Below are positions 40,077 to 53,054 of a stretch of DNA of 64,000 nucleotides, in pieces; positions within the stretch are counted from its first letter, which is position 1, and the number at the start of each line of letters is the position of its first letter. The DNA is from Blattamonas nauphoetae (lineage: Eukaryota; Preaxostyla; Oxymonadida). The position numbers and the translations under genes are program-made. Where the stretch lies: the NCBI GenBank assembly GCA_033064195.1, contig JARBJD010000154.1, forward strand, positions 1 through 64,000, in the 5' to 3' direction. The notes beneath the pieces are model-generated. The model made no database searches and was not told where the DNA came from. It saw only the letters and a list, made by a program, of their open reading frames with translations.

Positions 40077-42633
40077 ATGACTTGGCCATTGCCCTTTCTT
40101 ATTTCTCACATCATTTCAACAATCTTCGGTTGCACACCTGAAAGAATACTTGCTTCAACAGGGTCATATCTGTATGCTCTATCCGGAAACTCAAGAATTC
40201 AACGTGCGTACGACGCTCAAAAAACAATCTACCAAAAGTGTGCATCTCTCTCTTCTCTAGAAATTAGGATCGACAAAATCTCCCAGAACTCAACAAAATT
40301 CTGTATCTTATACCCTTTCTGATGAGATAGGTACCTTTGACGAGCCACAAAATGGCAAATTCCCATTCACAAAACTCAGCTGCGAAAAACTCCTGGAAGA
40401 GCAGACAAGAAGGTATCCGAATGACATTCCACGCCTTTTGGAAGTGATTGCTGAACATTTAGGACATGCACTTCTTCCATGCAAGCTGATCACTCCTCAA
40501 GGAATTGCTTCGCTTCATTCGTACAAAGATTTTGTGAATTGGCCATCGAATGCTATTCCGTCCACTTCACTCCTTCCACTCCGACAAATTGTTGATAAAA
40601 TTGGGGAATCATCGCGAACCGAGCTTTGGGAGGGAGCAACTCGTATTTTCAGCCACGTTTTGACAACTGTGAATCGATCAAAGGCAGATCTCCTCTCTCC
40701 CGGCCAAATGGTTCCCTCCGATATTCTTGGCTCACTTGTTGTGCTCCAGGCGATGAACAAAACACTAAATCACGCTCTCCTCATTCCAGACCAGCTGAAG
40801 TCGTTCCTCACCCTAAATCCTCTCCTTCCAACACCAGAAAAGACATCTCTGGTCGCAAACTCAACAAAAGAGAGCGCAGACGCAACTCTGACACAGTCCG
40901 AGCGGCTCTTCTTTTGGGCTCATGGGCAGTCGGTGTCGAGCAGTGACCAGAGCGGCCTCACGCTTTGGTGCCGCTTCCTCCTTCCCCTCCTCACCTCCCC
41001 AAACGCCCTCCCTCGCCACCAGCAGGCCCACAAGCTTGTCGGGTATGCCTTCCTCCACTCCTTCTCGCATGGCACACCGACGGCATCAGATTGGAAGGAG
41101 GCTCTGAACGCGTTCACAGCATCCAATCCCATCTCCGAGTTCCTTCCTCCAGCAGCGTCTTCAGCCTCGCCTGACACGTCTGCCCCTCACTTCTCGTCGG
41201 CGATTGGATGTGTCTCCAAAATGGCAGAAGCTCTCGCTTCGAAGGATCAAGAGGTGTGTGCTGAGTGTGCCAGACACGATTTCAAATTGTGCTGCTCACT
41301 CCAACGCGATGGCACTCTCACCGATGGAAGTTCCATGCAGCGTGTCTTTTTGGAGTGGATCTGGCAATTTCTGAACGCGTCGAGTGAGGCGACAACAACT
41401 GTTCTGCTCTCGCTCCTTCAGAATGCGTTGGAACAAGCCCCTCGTGCCATCGACGATCAGCCGCAGAAGGAAGCAGGGCCAGACGGTGTTGGGCTGAAAG
41501 ACGGGATGATTGTGACGCGATGGGTGCTGGACTTCATTCCCTTCAAAGTGAACGAGTTGGGCGACACTTCTCTCTTCTCCACGTTCAGCAGCAGCTGGTA
41601 CAGACTCGCTCTCAACGCCGCAAAATGGACGGAACAACTCGGCGACAGACTCGGCCTCGCTCACATTCAGAACAGCAACAACAAAGCCCTTCCACAACTC
41701 GACGACGAAGCACACAGACTTCTGAACTCGGCCAAGCGACTTGTTGTATTCACTCGGCCTGCCGTCGGAGCGAAGAAGCAGATGAAGGCCACACGCCACG
41801 TGAAGACAGCGACAGACCCGATCGAGTTTGACGAATCACCCGCAGACGATCTCTCCGACCCCGACACCGACGCCGGTCACACGGCAGCGAAGACGCGGGC
41901 CAAGCAGATGAAGGCACGAGTGTGGAAAGCGAGGGTGTTCTCGCTGGTGACGCTGAACTTGGTTGTTCTCGTCCTCATCCTCGCTCACGTGGACGGACCG
42001 AAGTGGCTGAAATCGAAGGTTGGACGAGACAAGGAGATCGAACATCCGATGCGCGATATCCACGCTTCCATTCCCAACACAGTCGGAGGCATCCATCTTC
42101 ACGACATTGATCTAAATTCAAACCAGAAGGTGGAACCAAGTTTAGGACAGCAAGTTTGGGCGAAGGTGAGTCGACAGCTGGTGAAGATATGCGATGCCAT
42201 CCCGCTTGCCCATCGCGAGAGGGCCAAGGCAGAGTGGGCGAAGGTGCGGGATGTTGTGTGGAGGCTCAGAGAGTGGTATTCGAAGAAGGTTGGAGAGTTG
42301 TACTCTGCACTGAGGAGATTGGCCCAATTTGTTGTTCGGAAGATGAAAGCGGGATGGGAGATGGCGAGGATGAAGTGGGAGGTGTGGAGAAGGACAGGGC
42401 AGGCACCAACAGACAACTCGGCTGGACAGAAGGATGAGGAGGAGCAGCCCCTGAATCACACAGAGAGTGATGAACAGAACAGCACTCCACTCCAATTTGA
42501 TGCTAAAGAACATTTTGGGAGTGAAACAGAGCCGATCTTCAGTGGGGAAGACTCTGTTCAGATTGAAGAATCTTCGGATGGACATCTTGAGGAACCCACT
42601 CAGATTCCGGAATCAGAGGATCAATCTCTGTGA
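40077..42633 (+). CDS. Unrecognised single-pass membrane protein, three exons, 832 aa
   Basis: Exons 40077-40237, 40268-40302 and 40331-42633 join in frame across two introns of 30 and 28 nt (GTGTGC...TTAG and GTATCT...ATAG). The product starts MTWPLPFLISHIISTIFGCTPERIL, contains a long helical region without known motifs, an acidic linker (about residues 560-590), one strong transmembrane helix (VFSLVTLNLVVLVLILAHV, near residue 610) and then about 200 residues of amphipathic Trp/Lys/Arg-rich helices and an acidic tail. The frame between the introns is only 35 nt, so the exon call rests on frame continuity. No homologue recognised. Confidence 0.65.
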
Positions 42634-42923
42634 TATGGTCTTCATTACAAACATCTTTTTTGATATATTGTCATCATTTCACGCTTTTCTCTCAAACCAT
42701 CCGGAACACTCTTTTCTATGGGCCATTCTTGTCCGCTTTTTTTACACGGCGATATTGTCAAACGGAATCCCTGGTATTCCATGACAACACATCGTATCTT
42801 CCTTTTTCATCGAATCCATTCATTTTCTCCTTCAATAATTCAAACTCCTCATTATTCAATCAAGCTCCTCCACCTTCTCACTCTCCAATTCGTGAGACCC
42901 ACCGATCTGTTGAGTCTATAAAG

Positions 42924-44807
42924 ATGGCATTAGCAGCCTGTGGTTCGCCATGAATTATCTCTTTCCTCATCTTTCACTCACAATAGATGATGACGATCTT
43001 CCAGACAATTTCGAAACAAACGTCATCAAGTTTCAAAATAACCAACCAATTGGAGTTGGAACCTTTGCGGAAGTGTACCAAGCACAATATCCTGGTACAG
43101 AGGAAATTGTTGCAGTCAAAAAAGTGATGCAGGACCGAAACTTCAGAGTACGTCATCCACTTTCAACATGATTCAATCTTTCCATTCCAACACGTATTAT
43201 TGTAACAGAATCGCGAACTCCAAATCATGAAAGTCCTCGATCACCCGAATTGCGTGAGAATGAAACAGTACTTTGTTAGCAAAGACGCAGGGGTATATCC
43301 GCTTCATTTGGCACCATCTCCACCAGAGTCGCAAAACATACCTCCACATCGTCATGGAGTTTGTCCCAACCACCCTCGCGTACGTCAACAAACGGTACGT
43401 TCGGGCATCACAACGAGTTCCTCTTGAACAAGTCAGGGTGTGCCTTCCTTTCTAAACATTGCCATACCTCCCATTCCTCGCTGTGCAACAGATTTATGCC
43501 TATCAACTCTTGCGGGCTTGTGCCTATATTCATAGTTATGGCATTGTGCACCGCGATCTCAAACCACGTTTGACTGCTCTTCCTTCCTAATTCTCTTCGC
43601 CCATCAGAAAACGTGCTCGTAAATCCACAGACAGGAGAGTTGAAACTTTGTGATTTTGGGAGGTATCTTATTTTCTCGGTATTTCATCAAATCAGTGCGA
43701 AAGTGATTCTGGAGGGAGAAACCAGCATTTGTTACATTTGCTCGCGATATTATCGTGCCCCTGAGCTCGTATTTGGTGCCCGCCATTACGGAACACAATC
43801 AGGTGTGCCTTCGACTCTTTTCGAACTCATCAATTCTCTCTCGAAGATCTCTGGAGCATTGGATGCCTCATTGCTGAGTTGATCCTTGGTCGTCCTCTTT
43901 TCCCCGGAGAAAACAACGACGACCAGATGAAACGGATAGTTCAGCTGATGGGAACACCGACGTCAGAAGACCTGCGAGGCATGAAAGCTGAGTACAAGTG
44001 CCCATATTCCAATATCCCAGCTACCCCTCTCCAACGAGTGTGTTGCTGTTCTTTTACACATCTCTAGCTCTTCCCAAGTGGTACAGATTCTGTTCTGATT
44101 GATCTTCTCTCCAAACTCCTTGTCTATTCTCCAAAACGAAGAAGCACAGCCATTCAGGTTTCTCTCTCCGCCTTCTTGATTCCCTCTCCATTCTGTGTCC
44201 TTCTTCCCTTCTCCAGGCTCTCACACATCCTTTCTTTGATTCTCTCACTGACACTCTTCCTAGCGATTCGGACCCGGAAAAAATGAAGCGACGGTTCACA
44301 GCTCCTCTCTTTAATTTCCTTCCTGTGGAGATGGAGACCAACGGTCGTGTCTTTCAGACCATTTTCTCAAAACACACATCACGCTTCCCACAACCAGCAC
44401 TTGTGGGCTCTCCTCCCCCAACCACCACCCCCTCCCCGCCTCATGCAGCTCAAAAGAATCCAACCCCCAAAATCTCTTCTAGCGCCCCACAACCAACAGT
44501 CCCCACACTCTCACCTGTTCAGGCTCCAGCGGCGAAAGCAAAGAAACTGTCCCTCTCAATTTCCCTCCCAACAGAGCCGGCCCAAGGCAGCACTGGCACA
44601 GTTTATGCACCGCCGAATACAGCTGTCGCGTTCCGGAGCACTGAGGGCGGCCCCAAATCTCCATTTTCGAGAAAACCACTTCCCATCCTGTCGCCAGCTC
44701 AGCCCATCCAATTCACCTTCCCCCCTGTTGACACACCTCACTTGTCATCCGCTGCGAAACCCAGACAACCAAGTCCGTTGGCTCAACCAGACAGTTTCGA
44801 CCAATAA
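42924..44807 (+). CDS. GSK3: Glycogen synthase kinase 3 homologue, about ten exons
   Basis: A CMGC Ser/Thr kinase. The joined exons give [13 protein letters not shown] (Gly loop), VAVKKV (catalytic Lys), [99 protein letters not shown] and THPFFDSL. The T-loop tyrosine (CYICSRYY) and the three basic residues of the primed-substrate pocket (R in NREL, R in HRD, K in GSAK) are all kept. Introns include 42943-42986, 43148-43208, 43293-43326 (34 nt), 43432-43491, 43568-43607 and 44038-44067 (30 nt). The start at 42924 (MALAAC, first intron to 42986) is preferred; 42950 is an alternative if that intron is retained. A Pro-rich tail of about 150 residues follows the kinase. Confidence 0.9.
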
Positions 44808-44991
44808 TCGCCCCATTTTCGTTTTATTTGTTATGTACTCTTTCTTTTCCGCAAACCCTTTGCTTTTTATTCTCAAATCTCATTCGGAAGGATAGTTTCT
44901 TTTTGTTGGCTTGATCAAATTTTGATGGTGAAGGGGAAACTTTCCCAGTTTCTTGATTCGGTCCGACCATTCCGAGGACTCCATTATCTTC

Positions 44992-47530
44992 ATGGAATGT
45001 TGTTCTCGTCGTGGGATCAGCTAACGAGGGGTGAAATCATCAAGGTTTGTTTCACCTTCATTTATCTTCGATACACCGTTCCTCCCTTTTTCTAATTCCT
45101 TGTACACTCTCATACATGTCTCACACCCAATTTTTCTCTCTTTGAATAAAGATCTGGGAAGGGGACATCTCCATTCCGCCATCAATTCAAGATTTCATCG
45201 TAAATTCTGCGTACAATTCAGATAATCCCACACCACCGCCTGAAGATCAACATATTGTTCACACTCACTTCTTGGATCCAGTAGGATACGTGGTGATCTC
45301 TGTACTCTTCTCTTCACAGAAAAGAAAGAAAGCAGCTCCACACAGCCTCTCTCTCATTCTTCCAGGGTTTATTCTTTTCAAAAACTTCTTATTTTCGACC
45401 AGAATTTACTTATCTCGGATTATGGAGGTCAGCTCCATTCTGGAATATCACCTCGTCCACCTCTCAAAACGTCTCCAAAATCTCCGCAAAGTATGATATT
45501 TCCTCCACTTTGGAACAACTTGTTCACAACAGACATCGTTAGAAAGTTCATTAATGTATTTTGGAACGATTTTAACTTGGAAGTCACTGGAAATGGAGTC
45601 AATTCTCCTCTCCGGTCTTCTTCTCCCCCAAATTCAGTCTGCTCAACCTTTTCATCAACCCCCTGCTTAGAGATACCCTTTTATATCCCGCCACTGCTGA
45701 ATTGGACAATTCAGATTCCTTCCTCCAGCGGTATCAGTCGCCCTTTCCTCTCACTCTCGCCCAGCTCCATTACAGCCCACCTCCAAAACAACTGCCACAC
45801 CATTGTCGTAGGAAGTGATCACATTGAAGTAAATCGAGTCTCCTTGCCTTTTTCTTTATTGTTCAGTTTATTAACACCCTTCTTCATTTCTCCCCCAACG
45901 ACCACATCAAAACAGCGCGATATGCCCACAAATACTCCATCACACAGAACGACAGAGAACTCCTGCTCGACACAGAAAAGTTGGTGACGGGCGTGATGAA
46001 AGTGGAAAGACCCGTCCCCGACATCGACGAAGACCAGTCGCCTCAGCCAGTGCTGATGTTGGCAAAGTCTTCGTTGGCTGCGAACGAGATTGCCGAGGAC
46101 TCGGAGTCGCGCGGGGGAGAGGACCTGTCGCAGATCGAGTCGCAAGTTGAGTGCTCGCCGTTCAGCAGCTCATCGCCCGTGCCGTCCGAAGATGGCGTGC
46201 CTGCTCCGTCTCCCTCGCCGACGAGGCAGGGCTCTCCTCCCGTCCCTCCGCCGCCACTCGACGTCCTCCCGCCGAGCCTCTCGCCTGCCCCCACCCTCCC
46301 CCCACCCGCCACCCGCTCTCCCTCCGAGCCCCGTCCCCTGCCGACTGTGCAGGACTGGGTGCACAGGCACTTCGCGTCCTTCCCCCTCCACAAGTTCTCC
46401 CAGTTCATGCCGCTGGACCTGCCTGATCCTGTCCCCCGGGCGACCATTGCCTCGATCTGGTCGACACGCCCGCCGCCCTTCAACCACTCTGCCATCAACG
46501 TCGAGGACATCCGCTTCCGCCACATGAAGAAGATGTTCTGTGGGCCGCAGCAGAACCTGAAGGGGTACTCGGCGGAAGAGGAGATCGACTGGATCAGCGA
46601 CAGTGTGGGCGACTACTCGTTCCTGTTCTCGCCGGAGTACGAGCTGCCTGCCACGAATTGGATGTCGTTCACGCAGATCACGTCTGTCCTCTCGTCTATC
46701 AGCGCCCTCGCTGGGTTTGTGCCTGGACTGAGCATCCAGGGACTGATCAAGGTTTGTTAAAACACACATTTTGTGCTTCACTTTCATCTTTCCATCCTTC
46801 CCTCCGTCTCTCCTTCATCGTCTTGTTCTTCCCTCCTCAGTCCAACGCCCCCTGCACCAACGCGCTGTACTTCCTCTCGCCCTTCCCCGTGACAGTCATG
46901 GACATCGACGACGAGTCCATCCTCCAAGTTGTCTCGTCGGATGTCTTCCGCACTGTCCAGGACGGCCTCCTCGCCACCCTCTTCCGCGTCGACGAGGTGC
47001 GAGCGCAGGACATGCTCACTCGGTTGCTCGATGGACGGCGCGTGGAATTTGATTATGTTTTCGAGCCGTCAAGTTGCTCGTCGCACATCAACTTTCAGAA
47101 TTCGAAGTATCTGCTCTCGCTCTTCGTCCACCTTCTGGACACAAGTCCACTCATGTCTGCCTTCATCACAGCCCCTGCCGTCACAGCAGCCATGCACCAT
47201 GTCCTCCAGGCACCCTCTGCCGATGCCCGCCTCATGCAGGTCTCGCACGAGATGAACCTGCTGTTTCTGAAGTCGTTTGAAGTCGTGGCAATCGCGAAGT
47301 CGATTCTGGCGCAGAACAGAGGAGACCAGACCCAACACGACTCGAAAACATCAGTCTCCAAACGCCAGCTGGGCTCTCAGATTCTCAAAGTTATGAATTT
47401 GGACTCAAATGACTTGGAATTGTTGGCAGTGCTGGCGGACAGGTATTATCCCAATTTTAGCTCGACTGTAGCTTTTGATTCTGGAATTCGGAAAGATTTC
47501 TTGCAGCGTCTTATTGAATTCGAGACTTGA
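44992..47530 (+). CDS. C9orf72: C9orf72 homologue (DENN-type GEF/autophagy regulator), several exons
   Basis: In animals C9orf72 works with SMCR8 and WDR41 in autophagy and lysosome traffic through a longin-DENN fold. Matches run in order: LFSSWDQLTRGEIIKIWEG (human FAYWDNILGPRVRHIWAP), HTHFLDPVGYVVISVLFSS (VKFFVLSEKGVIIVSLIFD), LSLILPG (LSIILPQ), ITAHLQNNCHTIVVGSDHIE (SSHLQTCGCSVVVGSSAEK), FINTLLHFSPND, LYFLSPFPVTVMDIDDESI (VMYAPYPTTHIDVDVNTV) and QILKVMNLDSNDLELLAVLADRYYP (LKIDLDLTAEGDLNIIMALAEKIKP). The start ATG at 44992 continues directly into the first conserved block. Introns include 45046-45151 and a 38-nt one near 45,831. A Pro/Ser-rich insert of about 100 residues (46,080-46,330) interrupts the DENN region. 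Confidence 0.8.
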
Positions 47531-47628
47531 GTTTTGTTTTTTTTGTTTCTTCCGGCTCTTTAGTTCAGACAAATGAGGTGACAATTTTTTTGTGGGAATG
47601 ATCTTGATCAAAACTCGAATCAGAACAG

Positions 47629-48503
47629 ATGGAGAATGAATCTTGGATTACGCATCTTGTTCCAGATCATGATCTTTCTCCACAAGAATTAGAACAGCTG
47701 AATACTGTCTATGATTCTTATGGAACTTTTGTAAACGTGCTGCTTGACTTCGTGAAATACGACATCACCAAGTCTCTAGAGAAGTCTTTAGATAAAAGAG
47801 CAATTGACATCATTCAAACAAAGATCAGTGATAAATTTGGTTTCTTTTTTGGTCATTCATCATCTCAGCATCTGCAATGCGACAAAGACTACTCCCACAG
47901 ACAGATCAACAATTTAGCCCAGCACAAGCCTCACAAATTCAGCAAAGTATCACAGCGATTGAAAACGAACTTCTTCACATCCGGCAAAGTCTCTCAACAC
48001 AAATGATTAACACATCTCCACTCCAAGAACCATACCCACCGATTTCAGAAGATATTTTTCAAGGTGAGCAGTTTGATGAAGATTCGCAAACATATCCACC
48101 CATTAGCTCTTCTATTGAAGAAGAAATGTTCTCATCAAACCAGCCGGCACCGTCATCTGATCAACATCCCGTTGTCACATTTGCCGCACAACCATCAACA
48201 CTTCCAGCTCCTTCTGTGCCACCATTTCCTTTCCAACACACACCTCCTCCTCCACAACCACCCGCATTCCCACCTCCACAACCGAATTCACAACAACTCC
48301 AATTTCCGCAGTATGCGAGTCAAATTCAGGCATCTTCCATGCCACCTCTGAATCAGCCCCCCATTTCATCTCATCCGTTCCCTTATGGATCCAACACCAT
48401 TCAACCACCTCAGCCTCCACACGGGATGTATCAGCACGTGTCGACTCCTCCGCCACCTCCGCCTCCAAATCAACCCCAACTCTTGCAACACACTCGCTTT
48501 TAA
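47629..48503 (+). CDS. Proline-rich protein of unknown function with a 29-nt intron, 281 aa
   Basis: Exons 47629-47839 and 47869-48503 join in frame across a 29-nt GT-AG intron (GTTTCTTTTT...TCTCAG). The first 100 residues are helical (LEQLNTVYDSYGTFVNVLLDFVKYDITKSLEKSLDKRAIDI), likely a dimerisation or binding domain, followed by a short Gln-rich coiled stretch. The rest is low-complexity Pro/Gln/Ser sequence with PPPPQPP tracts that could bind profilin, SH3 or WW partners. It starts 98 nt behind the C9orf72-like gene. No homologue recognised. Confidence 0.6.
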
Positions 48504-48680
48504 TTATATGTTTCACGCTCTTTATTCGAAAAACACCATTCTTCACTTCATTGTTTGTCAATGAGGATTTTCGTGTCTATCTCTCTCTAACAGTGTCTAT
48601 CTGTTAAGGTTGATACTCATCACCTTTTGGTTGCGGGATTTTTTCCCGAATTGGTTTTCTGGACACCCATTCTTTTTCAT

Positions 48681-51600
48681 ATGAATCGACAAAAGGAATC
48701 ATCTAATGCTCAATTCAATGTCGTTTTTCACCAATCATTCTGGAAATCTCTCGATACTCTAATTGCAGAACAGGGCTTGACTTTTGATGGCCTCCTTACC
48801 GTATATGGGAAATTGTCCCAACAAACACAAACGAACTCTAACGTCACACAGATCTCATTTACGGAGACATCATTCTCCCAATTGTATGAGTTTTGTCTCA
48901 TCTGTGATATATTTCATTTTTCAGTGACAAAGAAATCCCAGGTTCAATTCAATTGTGCCGACAACTTGATCATCCTCTCTCTCAGGCTCAATATTACTTA
49001 TGCCGTAATACCATCAACTCAATAGCTCTCTCGATGGAAAATCGATCATATCTATCGTCTCCCCGACTTCTCACCCAATTCATTCTCTTTGTGTCGAAGA
49101 AGGAGAACTCCAGAAAGATCGGCCATGGAGTTTTTATTCCACTCTTCAGACCCTCAAATTTTAAACTCTCCGAACAACGAACCCCTCTTCGCTCCAAGTT
49201 TTCCGAGTCAACTATTCGCTCTCTTTCCTCGTCGATACAGCACAGCATCCACATCCTCGATGAGATTTCTTTCAGTGTCCTCTCGCTCTCTGAGTTTCCG
49301 ACGGCCATAACTCGTAAAACACAGGGCGACCCAACGATTTCTTTTATTGTTTCCGACCCGTTCTCATCCTCGAACACTCTGACCTGTTTCTTCAACAATT
49401 TCGTATTTGCACTCGGCATCACTCTTCAACAGTTAGACATTCCGTTCGTTCAAGCTACATTTCACATATTTCCCGGAGTCAATTCAAAGGACGGGTTTTC
49501 ATTGACGGGCACGATCAATTCATTCCCCAAAGAGACCTCCCTCGCCGACGACTCCTCCATCACACCCCACCTCTACTTCACCCCAAACTCAATCTCCCTC
49601 CACACGTACTCGCCCAAGAAGTTCACCATCCCCGCCTCCAAAGTCACGAAACCGCTCGTCCTCTTCACACCCGAAGCAAAACGGACCATCCACCTGAACG
49701 CCTCGTCCGAGCCGATCGAATCGTCCACCACACCCACACTCCGTGTTGATCCCGACCTCATCGCTCTCGAATCCTCCCGACAGACCACGCCCGAGCCACT
49801 CCAGTTCGTTGCTCCGAGTGATCGTGAGCGATTCGAAGCTCCCACTCCACTCAGCGTGTTCCGTCTGGCCGATCCAAACGTGACACTCCGATCGCCGAAC
49901 TCGATCTCGTCTGTCGACACCTCACCACACTCTCTTCTTTCCCATCTTCACCTCGTCGCGTCTCTCCCGCGACGGTACATTCGCTTCCCGAACTTGTTCA
50001 AAGTGCAATCGCCGTCGACAGGGCACTTCTCTCTCTCGCTCCATCTGCAACGGCTCGGCAACACACCGCCATTCTATCCGCCTTCAGTCTACGTCCCCCT
50101 TCCGCCCATCACCACCGAGACCAAACTGAGCCCGCCGTCCTTCGTCGTCTTCAGGTCGATCCTCTCCGAGTACACGCAGTCGAAGTCGGTCTCTCCGTCC
50201 CTCTCCAGCCGCCGCTCCATGTCACCCCACTCCTTCACGCCCTCACTCCACTCGCCAGGCACACACCCTCTCCCGTCCTTCTCGCACACAGTGTCTGTCC
50301 CGAACACTCTCATCGATTCCGGAAAAGACTCGCCGTCAGACAAGTTTGAGATGCCCAAAGCGAGAAGCGTGAATCCGCCTCAGTCCACTCAGCCGATCTC
50401 TTTCCTCGCACTCTCCCTCGGCAAGCTCATCCTCAACAGCAACACTTCCTCGTCTGATCTGTCGCCGAGCGGGTCGTTCTTTCCAGCAATGACACCCTCC
50501 TCCTTCCGCACACACGCACTCACCACGCTCTTCACGATGGTCCTCTCCACAATCTCGATGAAGTCGTCTCCTCCGCACTTCATCAACTCCGCTGCGTACC
50601 TCCTCAACACCTGCGCCTTCCTCTCCTCGTTCACATCTGTTGTCACTCCCAGCTCGTCAGCTCAGACGCCACACAGTCGGAACCCCACACCCTCTCCTCC
50701 CAACAGACCCCCCTCTCACAGCCTCACCCCGTCGGGCGCTGCCACTATCTCGCATCTCTACAGACAGCCTCTGCTGTACCTCGTCTCGCTCCTCATCCAC
50801 CACGTCGCTCGCTTCATTTACGACAAGTTCATCGCTGTCTTCGCAACTGCAGACATTGTCGAGTCGGTTGGGCTGGCCATCACTCAGAATTACCCAAACA
50901 GAGTGAATCCATACACGTCTCCATCGAGCTCTTCGCACGACGAGGTGGAATTCCTGTCGCCGTCGCCGAAGCTGTCTTCGCTGCTCACATCGTCTTCATC
51001 GTCGGTGATCCTTCCTGTTTCTGAAACATCGCCCAAACAGCGCCACTACTCCTTCCGAAAGCAGAAGAAGGAATCCAAATCGGCAGCAGCGAACGTCTTC
51101 TCGAACGCGAATTCTTCCGCCCAAACGTCGCTCAAAGTGCACTCCTTCATCACCCAACCCGACTTCAGCGACGGCATTGTCGCTCCTCCCTCCGTCCCGC
51201 TCGCCAACTCCGACAACGACATCCTCAACACGAAGCCGCCCCTCCCGCGAAACAGGGCAAAGCAGGTGGAACTCCTGAACACACTCTCGCACACCCTCTA
51301 CATGCTCAAGGAACTCAAATTGGACGATGCAGAGGAGATGGACTCGCAGAACGATTCGTCTCCGAACTCGCCCCTCTTTCCGACTGCCATTGCCGAGGCG
51401 ATTATGTGCCAAGTGCTGCTCCTGTTCACCATCCACCTGACCGACGCCCTCCTCCAGCCGCCTTACTGCTTCTCGATCTCACGCGGCATCCAGCTGCACC
51501 TCTTCGTGTACAGCCTGATTGAGTGGGCGTCTGCTCATCTGACACAGAGCCAGTCGTTCGGAAACCACAACTCGACGAAGACTCTCTCGACCATCGAGCC

Positions 51601-52567
51601 TTTCATTGCAGTCATCCAGTCCGACGACAAGAAGAGCGTCACGCCGCTTGTCCACCAGCCTTACCCGACTGCCTCCTCTGCGTTCCCCTCGCTCTTCTCC
51701 ACTCTCATCGAGCTGTCGTACATCCTCCTTTCCAACCCGTCGACTGTCGCGACGGTGGAGACGCGAGCAGTGGCTGTGCCGTCGTTCACCCTGAAGGCCC
51801 TCGTTCTTGTCTACTCTCGCTTCATCGCGTGCCAGTTCAACACCACCCTGCCCGACCAGGCGACAGTGCAGATGCTCATCTCGGAGAACCTGAAAGAGGA
51901 GAAGAAGCAGAGCAAGCAGAAACTGCGCGAGAAGGCGATGATGGAGATGATGCTGACACTCTCCGAGGGATCGCAGGCAGAGGAGGTCACTGAAGACGAA
52001 GACGACCCTGAGCTGCGGAATCTGTACGACAAGCTGACCGTCGAGACAGGTCTGTTCGAGGAAGACCCTCAGAAGCCTCCCCCACCCAAAGGACACACGC
52101 TGTTCAGTCCCGTCACAAGCGAGCCGCATCCGGCTCCGCGTGCGATCACTCCGACGATCACCCCCACCCTCAGCCCCTTCGAGGAGGTCACCACGGAGTC
52201 CAGAAAGAGGCTGCGCGAGGGCACGTACATCCAACACGGACCGACTGAGACGGGCGGGCGACGGACACCGCTTCCGATCGTCAGCACTTCGACCGTCGGG
52301 TCAGACGGGCCAGTCACTGGCAGTCACCTCACAGCCATCCTCAGCACTCTTCGACGGGAGCACGTCGAGCTGACCACAAATCGGTATTTCGACCCCGCTC
52401 TTCCGGTCGTTCCGGTGCACACAACACTCAAAGAGAGCCACAATCCGCTCTTCAACGACTCCACTCTCAAACTTCACATGACAATCGTCAACCCTTTCTT
52501 AGGGTCGGATGTCAACACACTTACCAATTCTGTTCTTTCGTCCTTTACATTTTTCTTTCTTGAGTGA
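48681..52567 (+). CDS. Large Ser-rich protein of unknown function, two exons, 1281 aa
   Basis: Exons 48681-48883 and 48925-52567 join across a 41-nt GT-AG intron. The first about 330 residues look folded (FWKSLDTLIAEQGLTFDGLLTVYGKL, LLTQFILFVSKKENSRKIGHGVFIPLF, FVFALGITLQQLDIPFVQATFHIFPG). A long Ser/Thr/Pro-rich region with RxxS and SP sites follows. A helical, partly hydrophobic segment (AEAIMCQVLLLFTIHLTDALLQ..., about 51,390-51,840) and a charged coiled region (ENLKEEKKQSKQKLREKAMMEMML) precede the C-terminus. GC content and codon use rise sharply through the second exon. No signal peptide or enzyme motif. Function unknown. Confidence 0.65.
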
Positions 52568-52699
52568 TTTCCGAACATCTTCCTTTCTGAATCTCACTTC
52601 AGTTTTGGTTCTGTTCAATTGTCGGCTACTGGTACATCGAAACTTGAAAAAGAAACAAATTGCAAGAGGAAAAGTCACGAGTACACTCAATCATGCTCT

Positions 52700-53024
52700 T
52701 CATCGCATCTGTTCAATGAGACTGGCCTTTGATTTGTTCAATTGTTCAACGGCTCTGAAAAAACTATTTTGAGCGCGTAAAATAGAAAATACAATTGTTT
52801 TGAGGCAATAATTGGACTGATATCTGGTTCAGGATAGAATAAGTTTCCTATTCGTCGAGCTACCACCTGTCAAAGGCGAAAGATCGTGGAGAAAATAAAC
52901 ACACCTTTTTTGGTTTAACAGTGGATAGTTCGGAAATTTGATTGGATAAAATACGGATATTGTACTCAATTCGAGCAAGTTCTGTTTGGTGCATCGAGGA
53001 AGTGTATGGATTCGGAGTTGACAT
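52700..53024 (-). CDS. Small coiled-coil protein, three exons, 82 aa
   Basis: Exons 53024-52905, 52866-52793 and 52754-52700 join across two 38-nt GT-AG introns, ending [28 protein letters not shown]... in [15 protein letters not shown]. Two heptad-containing helices (about residues 12-36 and 65-82) flank a central segment [18 protein letters not shown]. The helix-loop-helix design recalls small prefoldin-like proteins, but identity is not established. An ATG two codons upstream (53030) could also serve. The start codon is only about 30 nt from that of the divergent cyclophilin gene. Confidence 0.6.
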
Positions 53025-53054
53025 TTTCATGAGGGACGATCGAATCGACCAACG

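Noticed and set aside
40077-42633. Peroxin (PEX3/PEX16-like) identity for the 832-aa membrane protein
   Set aside because: The single central transmembrane helix and helical tail did not match peroxin landmarks on inspection.
46170-46787. Antisense and alternate-frame coding regions across the C9orf72-like gene
   Set aside because: They mirror the GC-rich Pro/Ser insert and DENN exons, have no homology, and end at the same splice boundaries only by chance.
51479-52237. A 252-codon minus-strand frame rich in Leu/Arg/His
   Set aside because: Antisense of the GC-rich second exon of the 1281-aa gene; no start context, no domain.
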